This document shows, piece by piece, positions 1 through 8,620 of a stretch of DNA of 64,000 bases; the first letter of the stretch is position 1, and each line of letters opens with the position of its first letter. The translations under genes were made by a program, and so were the position numbers. Where the stretch lies: NCBI GenBank assembly GCA_027493625.1, contig JAOSKM010000001.1, positions 587,489 through 651,488 on the forward strand, in the 5' to 3' direction. The notes under the pieces are model-generated. The model searched no databases, was not told the origin of the DNA, and saw nothing but the letters and a program-made list of their open reading frames with translations. Source of the DNA: Planctomycetota bacterium. Lineage in GTDB: Bacteria > Planctomycetota > UBA8742 > UBA2392.

Positions 1-1
1 C

Positions 2-1912
2 AGGCTGGCGGAGCAGATGCGCCAGTTCATCATCGAGACCGTCGCCGGCCGCACCGGCGGCCATCTGGGTTCGGGCCTTGGCACCGTTGAGCTGACCATC
101 GCCCTGCACTACTACTACGACCTGCTTGAGCGCGACAGCGTAGTCTACGACGTCGGCCACCAGTGCTACCCGCACAAGCTGCTGACGGGGCGGCGCGCGC
201 AGTTCGGCACGTTGCGCCAGTACCACGGCATCTCCGGCTTCCCTGATCCCAAGGAAAGCCCCTACGACCGTGTAAAGACCGGCCACGGCGGCACAAGCCT
301 CAGCACGGCGCTGGGCATTGCCGTCGCCAACAAACAGCAGGGCTTCACGGACCGCACCGCCATTGCGGTGATCGGTGACGGCGCGCTGCAGGAGGGCCAG
401 GCGCTGGAGGCGCTGAACCATGGCGGCGACATGCGCGACCTGAAGTACCTGATCGTGCTCAACGACAACGAGCATGGCATCGGCCCCGCCACCGGCGCGC
501 TGGCCAATTACTTCAGCAAGTTCCGCACCAGCCAGGCCTACACCAGCGCCAAGAAAGACATCAAGAAGATGCTCAAGCTGCTCGACGAGCAGGCGGGCAG
601 CTTCGGCCGTGCCGTCCACGATGTGCTGGACCACGTCAAGGCCGGCCTGCACGGCCTGATGCCGGCCACCCACCCGGGCGTGCTGTTCGAAGAACTGGGG
701 TACTTCTATTACGGGCCGATCGACGGGCACGACATCCCCACGCTGCTGGAAGCCTTCGAGAACGCAGCCCGCGTGCCCAAGCCGGTGGTGCTGCACGTGA
801 TGACGAAGAAGGGCAAGGGTTTCAACAACGACGAGCCCGACCACTACGCCTACCACGCCGCGAAGACTCACAGCAAGCTGACCGCGCACCTGCCCAAGGA
901 GTACAGGCGCGCGGGCGGCCCTGCTTATACCGATGTGTTCATCGACAAGACCTTCGAGATGATGGAGAAGGATCCCAAGGTTGTCGCAATAACCGCGGCG
1001 ATGCTGCAGGGCACCGGTCTCGAGAAGGTCCAGCAGAAGTACCCTGAGCGAGTGATCGACGTCGGCATGGCCGAGCAGCACGCCGTGGGTTTCGCCCAGG
1101 GCCTGAAACTCGGCGGCCTGAAGCCGATCTGCGCGGTGTATTCAACCTTCATGCAGCGCAGTGTGGACCAGCTGTTCCAGGAACTGGCATTGATCAAGTG
1201 CCCGGTACTGATGGCGCTGGACCGCGCCGGGCTGGTGGGCCCCGACGGCGCGACACACAACGGCGTGTTCGACATCGCCTACATCAGCATGCTGCCAAAC
1301 ACCGTGCTGATGGCGCCGCGCGACGCCACCGAGCTCAAGAACATGATGGACTTCGGCCTTGAGCTCAGCCTGCCTGCCGCGGTGCGTTTCCCGCGCGCCC
1401 AGTCACCCAAGCAGGAGTTTCCTGCAGGGCCCGCGCTTGAGCTGGGCAAGGCGGAAGTGCTGGTCGAGGGCGACGACGGTGTGGTGATCGCTTACGGCTC
1501 GATGGTCTATCACGCCCTGGAAGCGATCGAGCTGATCCAGGAGCGGCATGGTAAGCGGCTGACCCTGGTCAATGCCCGCTTCGCAAAGCCCTTTGACGAA
1601 GCGCTGTTCGCCAGGCTGATCGAAAAACACGACCACGTCTTCACCGTCGAGGAACACGTCCGTCGCGGCGGTTTCGGCAGCATCGTGCTTGAGTTTGCCA
1701 ACCGCGCCCGCCTTGAGAGCGGCAAGATCGAGGTGCTGGCCATCGACGACCGCTTCGTCGATCACGGCGCCCGCGTCGAGGTGTTGCAGGAAGTGGGCCT
1801 CGACCCGGCCGGCATCGCCGCCAGCATCGAACGCCGCATGGGCCTGCGCAAACCGGGCAGCGAAAGCGGCAGCACGCGTAACGTGGCCACCGGGAGCAGC
1901 GTCAGCGGATGA
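2..1912 (+). CDS. dxs: 1-deoxy-D-xylulose-5-phosphate synthase, 5' partial
   Basis: Thiamine-diphosphate enzyme condensing pyruvate with glyceraldehyde 3-phosphate, the first step of the MEP isoprenoid pathway. The frame is open to the window edge: an ATG occurs at 17, but the residues before it (RLAEQ) continue family-like sequence, so the true start lies upstream. Visible features are GGHLGSGLGTVELT, the TPP-binding GDGALQEGQALEALNH segment, a divergent LNDNEHGIGPATGAL loop, and the transketolase central domain with GMAEQHAVGFAQG. The ThDP loop differs from the usual GDGAxTGG form, so it is a somewhat divergent family member. Its stop overlaps the nadK start (ATGA), implying coupled translation. 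Confidence 0.93.
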   Translation, partial: RLAEQMRQFIIETVAGRTGGHLGSGLGTVELTIALHYYYDLLERDSVVYDVGHQCYPHKLLTGRRAQFGTLRQYHGISGFPDPKESPYDRVKTGHGGTSLSTALGIAVANKQQGFTDRTAIAVIGDGALQEGQALEALNHGGDMRDLKYLIVLNDNEHGIGPATGALANYFSKFRTSQAYTSAKKDIKKMLKLLDEQAGSFGRAVHDVLDHVKAGLHGLMPATHPGVLFEELGYFYYGPIDGHDIPTLLEAFENAARVPKPVVLHVMTKKGKGFNNDEPDHYAYHAAKTHSKLTAHLPKEYRRAGGPAYTDVFIDKTFEMMEKDPKVVAITAAMLQGTGLEKVQQKYPERVIDVGMAEQHAVGFAQGLKLGGLKPICAVYSTFMQRSVDQLFQELALIKCPVLMALDRAGLVGPDGATHNGVFDIAYISMLPNTVLMAPRDATELKNMMDFGLELSLPAAVRFPRAQSPKQEFPAGPALELGKAEVLVEGDDGVVIAYGSMVYHALEAIELIQERHGKRLTLVNARFAKPFDEALFARLIEKHDHVFTVEEHVRRGGFGSIVLEFANRARLESGKIEVLAIDDRFVDHGARVEVLQEVGLDPAGIAASIERRMGLRKPGSESGSTRNVATGSSVSG

Positions 1913-2737
1913 TCTTACTCGTCGGCGACAGTCACCGGTCAGACGTGGTGCACGCGATTGCCCAGGTTGAGCCGCTGTTGCGTGAGCTGGAAGACGTTGT
2001 CGTAGACCTCGATCAGCGCCACGACCTCGAAAAAACACCCACCACGGCTGGTGATCAACTTCGGCGGCGACGGGTCGATTCTGCGCGCCGCCGGTCGCCT
2101 GGGAGAACGCCAGGTACCCTTGTTGGGCGTCAACTTCGGCAAGTTCGGCTTTCTGGCCGAATACGAGTTGCCTGAGTTGCTGGTGAATCTCGACAAAGTA
2201 GTGAACGGCGACCTGCCGACCCGCCAATCCTTGCTCCTGAACGTGACCATCACCCACGGCACTGAACGCATCGAGCGAGTTGTTGTGAACGACGTAGTTC
2301 TGCAACGCGCGCCTGACAAGCGCATGTCTCACGTGTTCGCCCACTACGACGGCGCGCTGCTGGCCGATTACTTCGGCGACGGCCTGATCGTCAGCACGCC
2401 GCTCGGCTCCACGGCCTATAATCTGGCCGCCGGCGGGGCTCTGCTGCACCCGGAACTCAGCGCGTTGATCCTGACACCGATGTGCCCGCACACACTCAGC
2501 CTCAGGCCGCTGGTGTTGCCTGCAGGCGGTATGCTGGAGCTGCGCATCGAGGGCGAAGACACGCTTACCATCACCATGGACGGTGAAGGCACCACAAACC
2601 TGAACGGCGGCGACGTGGTGCAGTTGCGCAAATCGGCCGCGCCGCTGACCCTGATCGCGCACCCGACGCGCTCCTACTTCGACACGCTTCGACTCAAGTT
2701 CGACTGGAGCAAGCGAACCACCGTTTCGCGACCTTAG
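1909..2737 (+). CDS. nadK: NAD kinase (reading frame broken by one extra A)
   Basis: Phosphorylates NAD to NADP in the cytosol. Residues 1-43 are read in one frame (MILLVGDSHRSDVV...), the rest in the next, starting at LVINFGGDGSILRAAG, which holds the GGDGS motif of the family. Later motifs include GVNFGKFGFLAE and the substrate loop STPLGSTAYNLAAGG. Dropping one A from the six-A run at 2030-2035 gives a continuous protein of about 275 residues, a normal length, reading LEKHPPRLVINFGG across the join. NAD kinase is essential, so a sequence error is more likely than a real mutation. It is coupled to dxs by a 4-base overlap. Confidence 0.9.
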
Positions 2738-2738
2738 T

Positions 2739-2747
2739 TGGTATACT
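2739..2747 (+). promoter_or_regulatory. possible extended -10 promoter before the HD-GYP gene
   Basis: TGGTATACT fits an extended -10 element (TG-n-TATACT) 20 bases before the ATG at 2767. No good -35 is seen. GAGGA lies between it and the start codon and could act as ribosome-binding site. Suggestive only. Confidence 0.3.
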
Positions 2748-2766
2748 CCGGCGCGAGGATCTGCCC

Positions 2767-4878
2767 ATGCGCTCCGCGACGTCACGGCTGTACAGACGCA
2801 TCCCGATCACCGACAGCAAGCAGACGCTGACCTTCATCGTTTACAGCCAGGACGAAGCCCGCCGCCGCGCCGTGATGGCGGCTTTGTCGTCTTCTCCGGC
2901 CTTCAGCGAAGTGCGTGACCAGATTATCGAGGTCGCAGCACCCGATCAGACAGGCCTGTTTACCTTGCGCAATGGCGCGGTACTGCTCATTGATACCGCC
3001 GCTGAACCGCTCAATCAGCAACTGATCGAAGATCGCGCCCCGTCCACAGTGCTGGCCGGCTTCGGCGAACAGCGCATCGACGACCCGGCATACGACGACC
3101 ACTTCGCCCTGCCCCCGAAGCCGGCCGCCTTCGACCGCTTCATCCCGCGCGCCCGCGAACTGGCATGGCTGCGTTCGCGCGCGTTCAGTGAAGGTTCCAG
3201 CACTGCTTCACGCGACAAGCTGGCGCGCCTGAACCGCATTGGCACGGCGCTTTCCGACATCCGCGTGCTGCATGATCTGCTCGAAGTCGTGCTGACAGAG
3301 GCCCGCAACATCATGGATGCCGACGCCGGCAGCATTTACATCATCGAAAGCGGCCGCGGCGCCGGCTTCAGCGGCCGCAAGGTTCTGGGCCGTGCCGAAC
3401 GCCGCACCCGTGCCGTGGCGGTCAAGCGCGCGGCGCTGACCAGCCAGATCTTCAGCCTGCGCTTTGCGGCAGCCCAGAACGACAGCTGCGAAATTCCTTT
3501 CGAGGAGATCGTGTTCCCCGCCAACCTGGAGAGCATCGCGGGCTACGCGGCCATTACAGGGCAGATCGTTTCCCTGCCGGATGTCTACAAGCTGCCGAAG
3601 GAAGCGCCCTACAAGTTCAACAAGTACATCGACGAGAAGTACGGCTACCGCACCTGCAGCATGCTGACCGTGCCGCTCAAGAATACCAGCGATGAAGTCG
3701 TGGGCGTCGTGCAGCTGATCAACAAGAAGCGCAATCCGCTCAATCGCCTGGATCTGAAGGGCGACCCCACCAGTAACATCATCCCGTTCACCGACGAAGA
3801 CGTGGAACTGGCCACCAGCCTCGGCAGCCAGGCAGGCGTTGCAATCGAAAACGTGCGGCTGATGGACGCCATCACCAACCTTTTCGAGCGCTTCGTGATC
3901 GCCTGCGTGCAGGCCGTGGAACAGCGCGACCCCGCTACGGCCGGCCATTCCGGCCGGGTAGACCGCCTGACCATGGCCATCGCCGATGAGGTCAACAAGG
4001 CCAAGGAAGGCCCCTTCGCCAACGAAATGTTCAGCGACGCCGAGATGGTCGAGCTGCATTACGCCGGCCTGCTGCACGATTTCGGCAAGATCGGCGTGCG
4101 CGAGCACGTGCTGACCAAGGCCGAGAAGCTGTACCCGGCGCAGGCGCAGGCCATCGACTTCAGGGGCGAGATCATCCGCCGCGAGCTGCAGCTGGACGCG
4201 ATGCGCCGCCAGGCGCAGCTCTACGCTGACAGCACCGCTACCGACGAATACCTGCAGGCCATCCGCGATGAGCTGGAGCAGCAGATCAAAACGCTGGATG
4301 ACGACCTGTCGTTCATCCACACCCACACCAAGCCGGTGTTCCTGTCAGAGGACGGCGAGAAGCGGCTGAAGGACATCTTCGAGAATCCGCGCAAGATCGG
4401 CGACCTGATCCTGCCCCTGCTCAGCAAGGACGAATACGAGAGCCTGCAGACCAGGCGCGGCACGCTGAACAACGAGGAACGCAAGGAGATTGAAGGCCAC
4501 GTTGCCGACTCCTGGAAGTTCCTCAAGCAGATTCCCTGGACCGACGACCTCGCCCACGTGCCCGAAATCGCCGGCCAGCACCACGAGAAAATGCGCGGCG
4601 GCGGCTACCCCAACGGCGTGCCTGCGGCGCAGACCCCGCTGGGCTCGCGCATCATGGCCGTGGCCGACGTGTTCGACAGCCTCACCGCCAGCGACCGGCC
4701 GTACAAGCCGGCCATCCCGCTGGAGCGCGCGATCAAGATCCTGCAGGCCATGGCGGACGAGGGCGACCTCGACCCGGAAGTGGTCAAGCTGTTCGTCGAG
4801 ACGAAGATCTGGGAGAAGCTGAAGCTCAAGGTCCTGCGTATGGCCGACGCCAACGAGGCCCAGAAAGCCGCTCGCTGA
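2767..4878 (+). CDS. GAF and HD-GYP domain signalling protein
   Basis: A 703-residue cytoplasmic protein. Residues 1-150 are unassigned; about 150-370 form a GAF sensor domain (AGSIYIIESG, VVGVVQLINKK, QAGVAIENVRLM); about 390-690 form an HD-GYP domain, a family that hydrolyses cyclic di-GMP. The metal-binding HD pair is H437-D438 (LLHDFGKIGV), and GYP is at 613-615 (HHEKMRGGGYPNG), followed by DVFDSLTASDRPYK. HD and GYP are about 175 residues apart, versus roughly 60 in typical members, because of an inserted charged, probably helical segment (about 455-565). All key residues remain, so activity is plausible. The input signal is unknown. Confidence 0.85.
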   Translation: MRSATSRLYRRIPITDSKQTLTFIVYSQDEARRRAVMAALSSSPAFSEVRDQIIEVAAPDQTGLFTLRNGAVLLIDTAAEPLNQQLIEDRAPSTVLAGFGEQRIDDPAYDDHFALPPKPAAFDRFIPRARELAWLRSRAFSEGSSTASRDKLARLNRIGTALSDIRVLHDLLEVVLTEARNIMDADAGSIYIIESGRGAGFSGRKVLGRAERRTRAVAVKRAALTSQIFSLRFAAAQNDSCEIPFEEIVFPANLESIAGYAAITGQIVSLPDVYKLPKEAPYKFNKYIDEKYGYRTCSMLTVPLKNTSDEVVGVVQLINKKRNPLNRLDLKGDPTSNIIPFTDEDVELATSLGSQAGVAIENVRLMDAITNLFERFVIACVQAVEQRDPATAGHSGRVDRLTMAIADEVNKAKEGPFANEMFSDAEMVELHYAGLLHDFGKIGVREHVLTKAEKLYPAQAQAIDFRGEIIRRELQLDAMRRQAQLYADSTATDEYLQAIRDELEQQIKTLDDDLSFIHTHTKPVFLSEDGEKRLKDIFENPRKIGDLILPLLSKDEYESLQTRRGTLNNEERKEIEGHVADSWKFLKQIPWTDDLAHVPEIAGQHHEKMRGGGYPNGVPAAQTPLGSRIMAVADVFDSLTASDRPYKPAIPLERAIKILQAMADEGDLDPEVVKLFVETKIWEKLKLKVLRMADANEAQKAAR

Positions 4879-4942
4879 CCCGCCGTTGCCATGCCTGCGC
4901 GAGGGGCTAGACTCCGGCCCTTTCAGCTGACGCAGGAAACCC

Positions 4943-5779
4943 ATGCCCGAGCCCAAGACCATCACCGTCGCGCACTCGCCGGATGCCGATGACGCCTTCA
5001 TGTTTCATGCCCTGGCCAACCACAAGATCGACACCGGCTGGCTCACCATCAACCACGAGCTGTGCGACATCGAGACGCTCAACCAGCGCGCCAAGCGCAA
5101 CGAGCTCGAGGTCACGGCCGTCAGCTTTCACGCCTATCCGTACATCGCGGACAAGTACGTGATCACCCGCGCGGGCGCCAGCATGGGAGACCGCTACGGG
5201 CCGATCCTGGTCAGCAAGGAGCCGCTGAACCCCGCCGAGCTCAAGGGCCGGAAAGTCGCCGTGCCCGGGCCGCTCACCAGCGCCACGCTGGCCATGCGGC
5301 TCTACAACGACGACGTTGAGCTGGTGAACCTGCCCTTCAACCAGGTACAGCACGCGGTGCTCGACGGCCGCGTCGATGCGGGCGTGATCATCCACGAGGG
5401 GCAGGTGACCTACAACGACCTCAAGCTGTTCAAGGTGGTTGACCTGGGCGAGTGGTGGCACACCAAGTACGAGCTGCCGCTGCCGCTGGGCTGTAACGTC
5501 GCGCGCCGCGACCTGGGCAACGAAGTGATCGCCCAGTTCAGCAGGTGCTTCAGCGCCAGCATCAGGTACGCCCTCGATCACCGGCAGGAAGCACTGGATT
5601 ACGCGCTGACCTACGGCCGTGGACTTGACCGGTCAAGGGCCGACAAGTTCGTGGGCATGTACGTCAACGACTACACCATCGACATCGGCGACAAGGGCAT
5701 GCAGGCGGTAAGGCTGTTCCTGAAGCTCGGGCGCGAGCGCGGCTTCATCACCAGCAACGCCGAGCCGGAGTGGATCTGA
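4943..5779 (+). CDS. mqnD: 1,4-dihydroxy-6-naphthoate synthase-type MqnD
   Basis: Late enzyme of the futalosine route to menaquinone, cleaving cyclic dehypoxanthinyl futalosine to 1,4-dihydroxy-6-naphthoate. The 278-residue protein has the periplasmic-binding-protein-like fold of the MqnA/MqnD family: HSPDADDAFMFHAL at the N-terminus, VPGPLTSATLAMRL in the middle, and the C-terminal YGRGLDRSRADKFVGMYVND segment typical of MqnD. Length matches the family. Other mqn genes are not in the window. The presence of this gene suggests a menaquinone-based respiratory chain without the classical Men pathway. Confidence 0.88.
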   Translation: MPEPKTITVAHSPDADDAFMFHALANHKIDTGWLTINHELCDIETLNQRAKRNELEVTAVSFHAYPYIADKYVITRAGASMGDRYGPILVSKEPLNPAELKGRKVAVPGPLTSATLAMRLYNDDVELVNLPFNQVQHAVLDGRVDAGVIIHEGQVTYNDLKLFKVVDLGEWWHTKYELPLPLGCNVARRDLGNEVIAQFSRCFSASIRYALDHRQEALDYALTYGRGLDRSRADKFVGMYVNDYTIDIGDKGMQAVRLFLKLGRERGFITSNAEPEWI

Positions 5780-5782
5780 CCC

Positions 5783-6148
5783 ATGTCTGGAAGGCTGCCA
5801 GAGATTGACGGTCTGATCACCTGCCTCGAAGTGGGCCAATTTACTCGCTACTCCCTTCACGATGTCTTCAGGTCCATTGCGTTTCTTCCGGAGACAGTGG
5901 CGGTGTACATCGAGTGGCGTCTCGAAGAACCGTTCCGGTTTCGGCTTCGCCTGCAAGCCCAGGCTCAGGACCTGGAGTTCGAAACCGAGGATTTCGAAGT
6001 ATTGGCGCACGCATCAGGGCGCAGTGAAAGCGTTGTGGAGCTGCCGCTCAAGCTGGCGGGGCTTCTCCCCGGCGGTTACAATCTGGTGGTAGTTACGGAA
6101 GACGGAACTGAGTTGCACCGGCGGATCCTGTTTTTCGGGGAGATGTAA
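5783..6148 (+). CDS. hypothetical protein, possibly DUF6941-like
   Basis: A 121-residue soluble protein of unknown function, starting 3 bases after mqnD stops and probably in its transcript. The pattern ITCLEVGQF at the start, a central run of short beta-strands (PFRFRLRLQAQAQDLEFE), and LLPGGYNLVVVTEDGTEL near the end resemble small all-beta DUF6941-type proteins; this is an impression from pattern only. No signal peptide or membrane segment is present. Its TAA stop overlaps the next ATG (TAATG), so the two are probably translated together. Confidence 0.65.
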   Translation: MSGRLPEIDGLITCLEVGQFTRYSLHDVFRSIAFLPETVAVYIEWRLEEPFRFRLRLQAQAQDLEFETEDFEVLAHASGRSESVVELPLKLAGLLPGGYNLVVVTEDGTELHRRILFFGEM

Positions 6149-6288
6149 TGGCGGAAAAGAAGAAAGTCGGAATCGCCCGCCATTGGACCATCGTCGATGG
6201 CAAGCGCGTCGAGTTAAAGCCCGCTGAGCTCTTCCGTATCACGAAGGGCAAGGGTGGTGCCGGCAAGAAGCGCCGCAAGTCTGCCTGA
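6148..6288 (+). CDS. 46-residue basic peptide, coupled to the upstream gene
   Basis: A very small gene whose ATG overlaps the previous stop (TAATG). The product is lysine/arginine-rich at both ends (MAEKKK, GKKRRKSA), with a central WTIVDGKRVELKPAEL segment. I do not recognise a family. Support is the exact start/stop overlap, the open frame and a strong hairpin terminator two bases after the stop. The charge would suit nucleic-acid binding, but that is a guess. Confidence 0.6.
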   Translation: MAEKKKVGIARHWTIVDGKRVELKPAELFRITKGKGGAGKKRRKSA

Positions 6289-6289
6289 C

Positions 6290-6310
6290 ACCGCGCCCTT
6301 GGGGCGCGGT
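6290..6310 (+). terminator. intrinsic terminator
   Basis: ACCGCGCCC pairs perfectly with GGGCGCGGT across a 3-base loop; TCTGTTT follows. It closes the mqnD to small-peptide transcript. Confidence 0.7.
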
Positions 6311-6358
6311 TCTGTTTCCGGCCCTTTGGATTCTTGCGCAGGCCTGTAATCTGGTGCC

Positions 6359-7027
6359 ATGGCCGAGCAGGACAAACCCGAGAACCCTGAAAAACGCGAG
6401 GCGCTGCGCCGCCTAGCGGGCGACGCCGTCAAGACCGCCACCCGCCTGGTGCCCGGCTCGCGCCTCGTGCAGAACTGGGACCCGGACCTGTTCAAGAAAC
6501 TCTACGAAGGCGGCGTCTCCAAGCACGCCGCACTGCCGCGCGACTTCACCGACATGCACGGCCGCAAGTTCTTCCGGCCCCCGGGCGCGATCCACGAGGA
6601 CCGCTTCAACGAAGTCTGCAGCAAATGCAACAAGTGCGTCGAGGCCTGCCCCGAGCACGTGATCATCCGCAGCAACGGCAAGGACGGCGGCACCGAAGGC
6701 ACGCCGATCCTGCGCCCGAACCACGGCCCCTGCACCCTGTGCGGCGACTGCATGGAGGTGTGCCCGACCGGCGCGCTGCAGAAAACGCCGGTGGGAGAGA
6801 TCCGCATCGGCATCGCGGTGGTGGAGCCCGACACCTGCCTCGGCTATCTCGGCAAGACCTGCCGCGCCTGCCATGAGGCCTGCCCGCTCGATCCCAACGC
6901 CATTGACTTTGACGCGACCATGCCCAAAGTCGATTCCCGCATCTGCACCGGCTGCGGCCTGTGCGTGCAGGCCTGCCCCACGAAGCCGCCCAGCATCGTG
7001 GTGCTGCCGCGCCCCCGGAGAGGCTAG
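6359..7027 (+). CDS. NapG/MauM-like polyferredoxin with four [4Fe-4S] motifs
   Basis: A 222-residue electron-transfer protein. Four cysteine clusters are visible: CSKCNKCVEACP, CTLCGDCMEVCP, a looser CLGYLGKTCRACHEACP and CTGCGLCVQACP. The segment FFRPPGAIHEDRFNEVC before the first cluster matches the RPPGA-type region of NapG/MauM ferredoxins. Unlike many NapG proteins it has no clear twin-arginine signal, so location is uncertain. No nitrate reductase or amine dehydrogenase genes are nearby and the redox partner is unknown. Its TAG stop directly abuts the repeat array of the S23 element. Confidence 0.82.
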   Translation: MAEQDKPENPEKREALRRLAGDAVKTATRLVPGSRLVQNWDPDLFKKLYEGGVSKHAALPRDFTDMHGRKFFRPPGAIHEDRFNEVCSKCNKCVEACPEHVIIRSNGKDGGTEGTPILRPNHGPCTLCGDCMEVCPTGALQKTPVGEIRIGIAVVEPDTCLGYLGKTCRACHEACPLDPNAIDFDATMPKVDSRICTGCGLCVQACPTKPPSIVVLPRPRRG

Positions 7028-7471
7028 TTGTCAGTTGTCGGTTGTCAGTAAAGAGGATGACAAAGACGCAGACATACGGATTTGAAGACCTTCACGCGTG
7101 GCAACGTGCTATGGATCTGGTTGATCAGGTTTACACGCTGACTGAATCGTGGCCAAAAGCGGAACAATATGGCTGACAAACCAGGTGAGGCGCGCGGCGG
7201 TCTCAGTGCCCAGCAACATCGCCGAAGGCCAAGGAAGAAAGAATGAAGGTGATTTCGGCCGATTCCTTGCGATTGCGTACGGTTCACTAATGGAGGTGCG
7301 GACTCAGCTGCTCATTGGAGAGCGCCGTAAGTATTCCAACACAGAACAAGTTGCATCAGTACTCTTAATATTGGACGAGACAGGTCGCCTCCTGAACGGA
7401 CTGAAGCGCTCACTCCGCGATAGATCGAAGAAGGCATGATGCCGACAACTGACAACCGACAACCGACAACC
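7028..7471 (+). mobile_element. S23-type element bounded by inverted heptamer arrays
   Basis: Left edge (7028-7048): three 7-base direct repeats TTGTCAG, TTGTCGG, TTGTCAG. Right edge (7442-7469): four units CCGACAA, CTGACAA, CCGACAA, CCGACAA, the reverse complement of the left unit. Between them is a single small gene (S23 family). The element fills the junction between the ferredoxin stop and the cysteine desulfurase coding region. Two other loci here have the same design with other repeats and cargo. Mobility is inferred; no target duplication is obvious. Confidence 0.65.
7057..7439 (+). CDS. S23-family four-helix-bundle protein (one base missing)
   Basis: Member of the small four-helix-bundle family first noticed in intervening sequences of 23S rRNA genes; its biochemical role is unsettled. 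The N-terminal half reads FEDLHAWQRAMDLVDQVY, the C-terminal half LTNQVRRAAVSVPSNIAEG, the family signature. The frame breaks at GGCTGAC near 7173; adding one C gives YGLTNQVRRAA and a 127-residue protein of normal length. GAGG lies directly before the ATG. Its stop overlaps the desulfurase start codon. It is cargo of the repeat-bounded element, and may be intact if the missing base is a sequencing error. Confidence 0.85.
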
Positions 7472-8620
7472 AAGCAGTACGTCTATTGCGACTACGCCGC
7501 CGGTGCGCCCTGCCGGCGTGAGGCCCTGGCCGAGATCGAGAAGTACGCGCTCGAGCAGTACAGCAACCCGGGCGCGCATCACCCGCTGGCCTACATCGCC
7601 AAGCGCCACCTGGAGGAGCTGCACAAGCGCGCGGGCGCCTGCATCGGCGCCGACCCGCGCGAAGTCATCTTCACCAGCGGCGGCACCGAGGGCGACGCGC
7701 TGGCCCTGCGCGGCATGCTGGCCAACGCGGGGCCGGAGCGGCGCGAGCTGGTGATCAGCAAGATCGAGCACCACGCCGTGCTGCTGGAGGCCGAGCGCCT
7801 TGAGCGCGAAGGCGTGCGCGTACACTACGCGCCCGTGAACACTGACGGCGTGCTGGACCTGGCAGAGCTGCGCAAGCTGGTGGGGGACAGGACCGCGCTG
7901 GTCAGCGTGATGTATGCCAACAACGAAACCGGCGTGATTCAGCCCGTGGCCGAGGTCGCAAAGATTACCCACGCGGCCGGCGCGAAGTTCCACTGCGACG
8001 CGGTGCAGGCCTACGGCAAAGTGCAGCTGCGGCCCAAAGAGTTCGGCGCCGATCTGATGACCCTGGCAAGCGCCAAGTTCGGCGGCCCCAAGGGCATGGG
8101 CCTGCTCTACAACGACATGACCAACCGCATCACGCCGCTTATCGTGGGCGGCCCCCAGGAATGGGGCTTCCGCGCCGGCACAGAGGACCTGCCCGGCATG
8201 GCGGGCATGGTGAAGGCGATGGAATTGGCCGAGGCAGAGCGCGAGAAAACCTGGCCGCGCGTGGCCGCCGTCCGCGACGCCATGGAAGCCCGCATCCTCG
8301 AGGGCCTGGGCAAGCACGTCCGCATCAACGGCCGGGGCGCGCCGAGGCTGCCGAACATCAGCAACATCAGCTTCCTCGAGATCGAGGGCCAGGCCCTGGC
8401 GATCGAGCTTGGCGAGCAGGGCTACTGCGTAGGCCTCGGCAGCGCCTGCGCGCCCGGCGAAACCGACCCCAGCCACGTGCTGGCGGCCATGGGTTTAAGC
8501 TGGGAAGACGCGATCGGCTGCATTCGCATCAGCTTCGGTCCCGACATCACGGCCGAGCAAGCCAACCGCCTCGCCGACCTCTGCGTGGCCAATTACAAGC
8601 ACCTGCGGGGGCTGGGATGA
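7436..8620 (+). CDS. cysteine desulfurase (NifS/IscS class)
   Basis: PLP enzyme that takes sulfur from cysteine for Fe-S cluster or thiocofactor assembly. Visible are TSGGTEGDALALRG, the aspartate-bearing HCDAVQAYGK segment, the PLP-lysine region ASAKFGGPKGMG and the active-site cysteine loop GSACAPGETDPSHVLAAMG. The histidine normally just before the PLP lysine (xHK) is alanine here. Length (394) is normal. The start codon and first dozen residues (MMPTTDNRQPTTK) are encoded by the right repeat array of the S23 element, so the original N-terminus was altered. The ferredoxin upstream suggests Fe-S biology. It overlaps the next gene by ATGA. Confidence 0.9.
   Translation: MMPTTDNRQPTTKQYVYCDYAAGAPCRREALAEIEKYALEQYSNPGAHHPLAYIAKRHLEELHKRAGACIGADPREVIFTSGGTEGDALALRGMLANAGPERRELVISKIEHHAVLLEAERLEREGVRVHYAPVNTDGVLDLAELRKLVGDRTALVSVMYANNETGVIQPVAEVAKITHAAGAKFHCDAVQAYGKVQLRPKEFGADLMTLASAKFGGPKGMGLLYNDMTNRITPLIVGGPQEWGFRAGTEDLPGMAGMVKAMELAEAEREKTWPRVAAVRDAMEARILEGLGKHVRINGRGAPRLPNISNISFLEIEGQALAIELGEQGYCVGLGSACAPGETDPSHVLAAMGLSWEDAIGCIRISFGPDITAEQANRLADLCVANYKHLRGLG

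Noticed and set aside
1403..2785. 460-codon minus-strand frame over dxs and nadK
   Set aside because: Shadow of two well-supported genes on the plus strand.
7057..7439. TGA in the S23 gene as a selenocysteine codon
   Set aside because: The family sequence resumes in another frame right after the TGA, and one added C restores the consensus; it is an indel, not a recoded stop.
7028..7471. CRISPR-like array from TTGTCAG repeats
   Set aside because: Repeats are 7 bases without spacers and in opposite orientation on the two sides of a gene; no cas genes.
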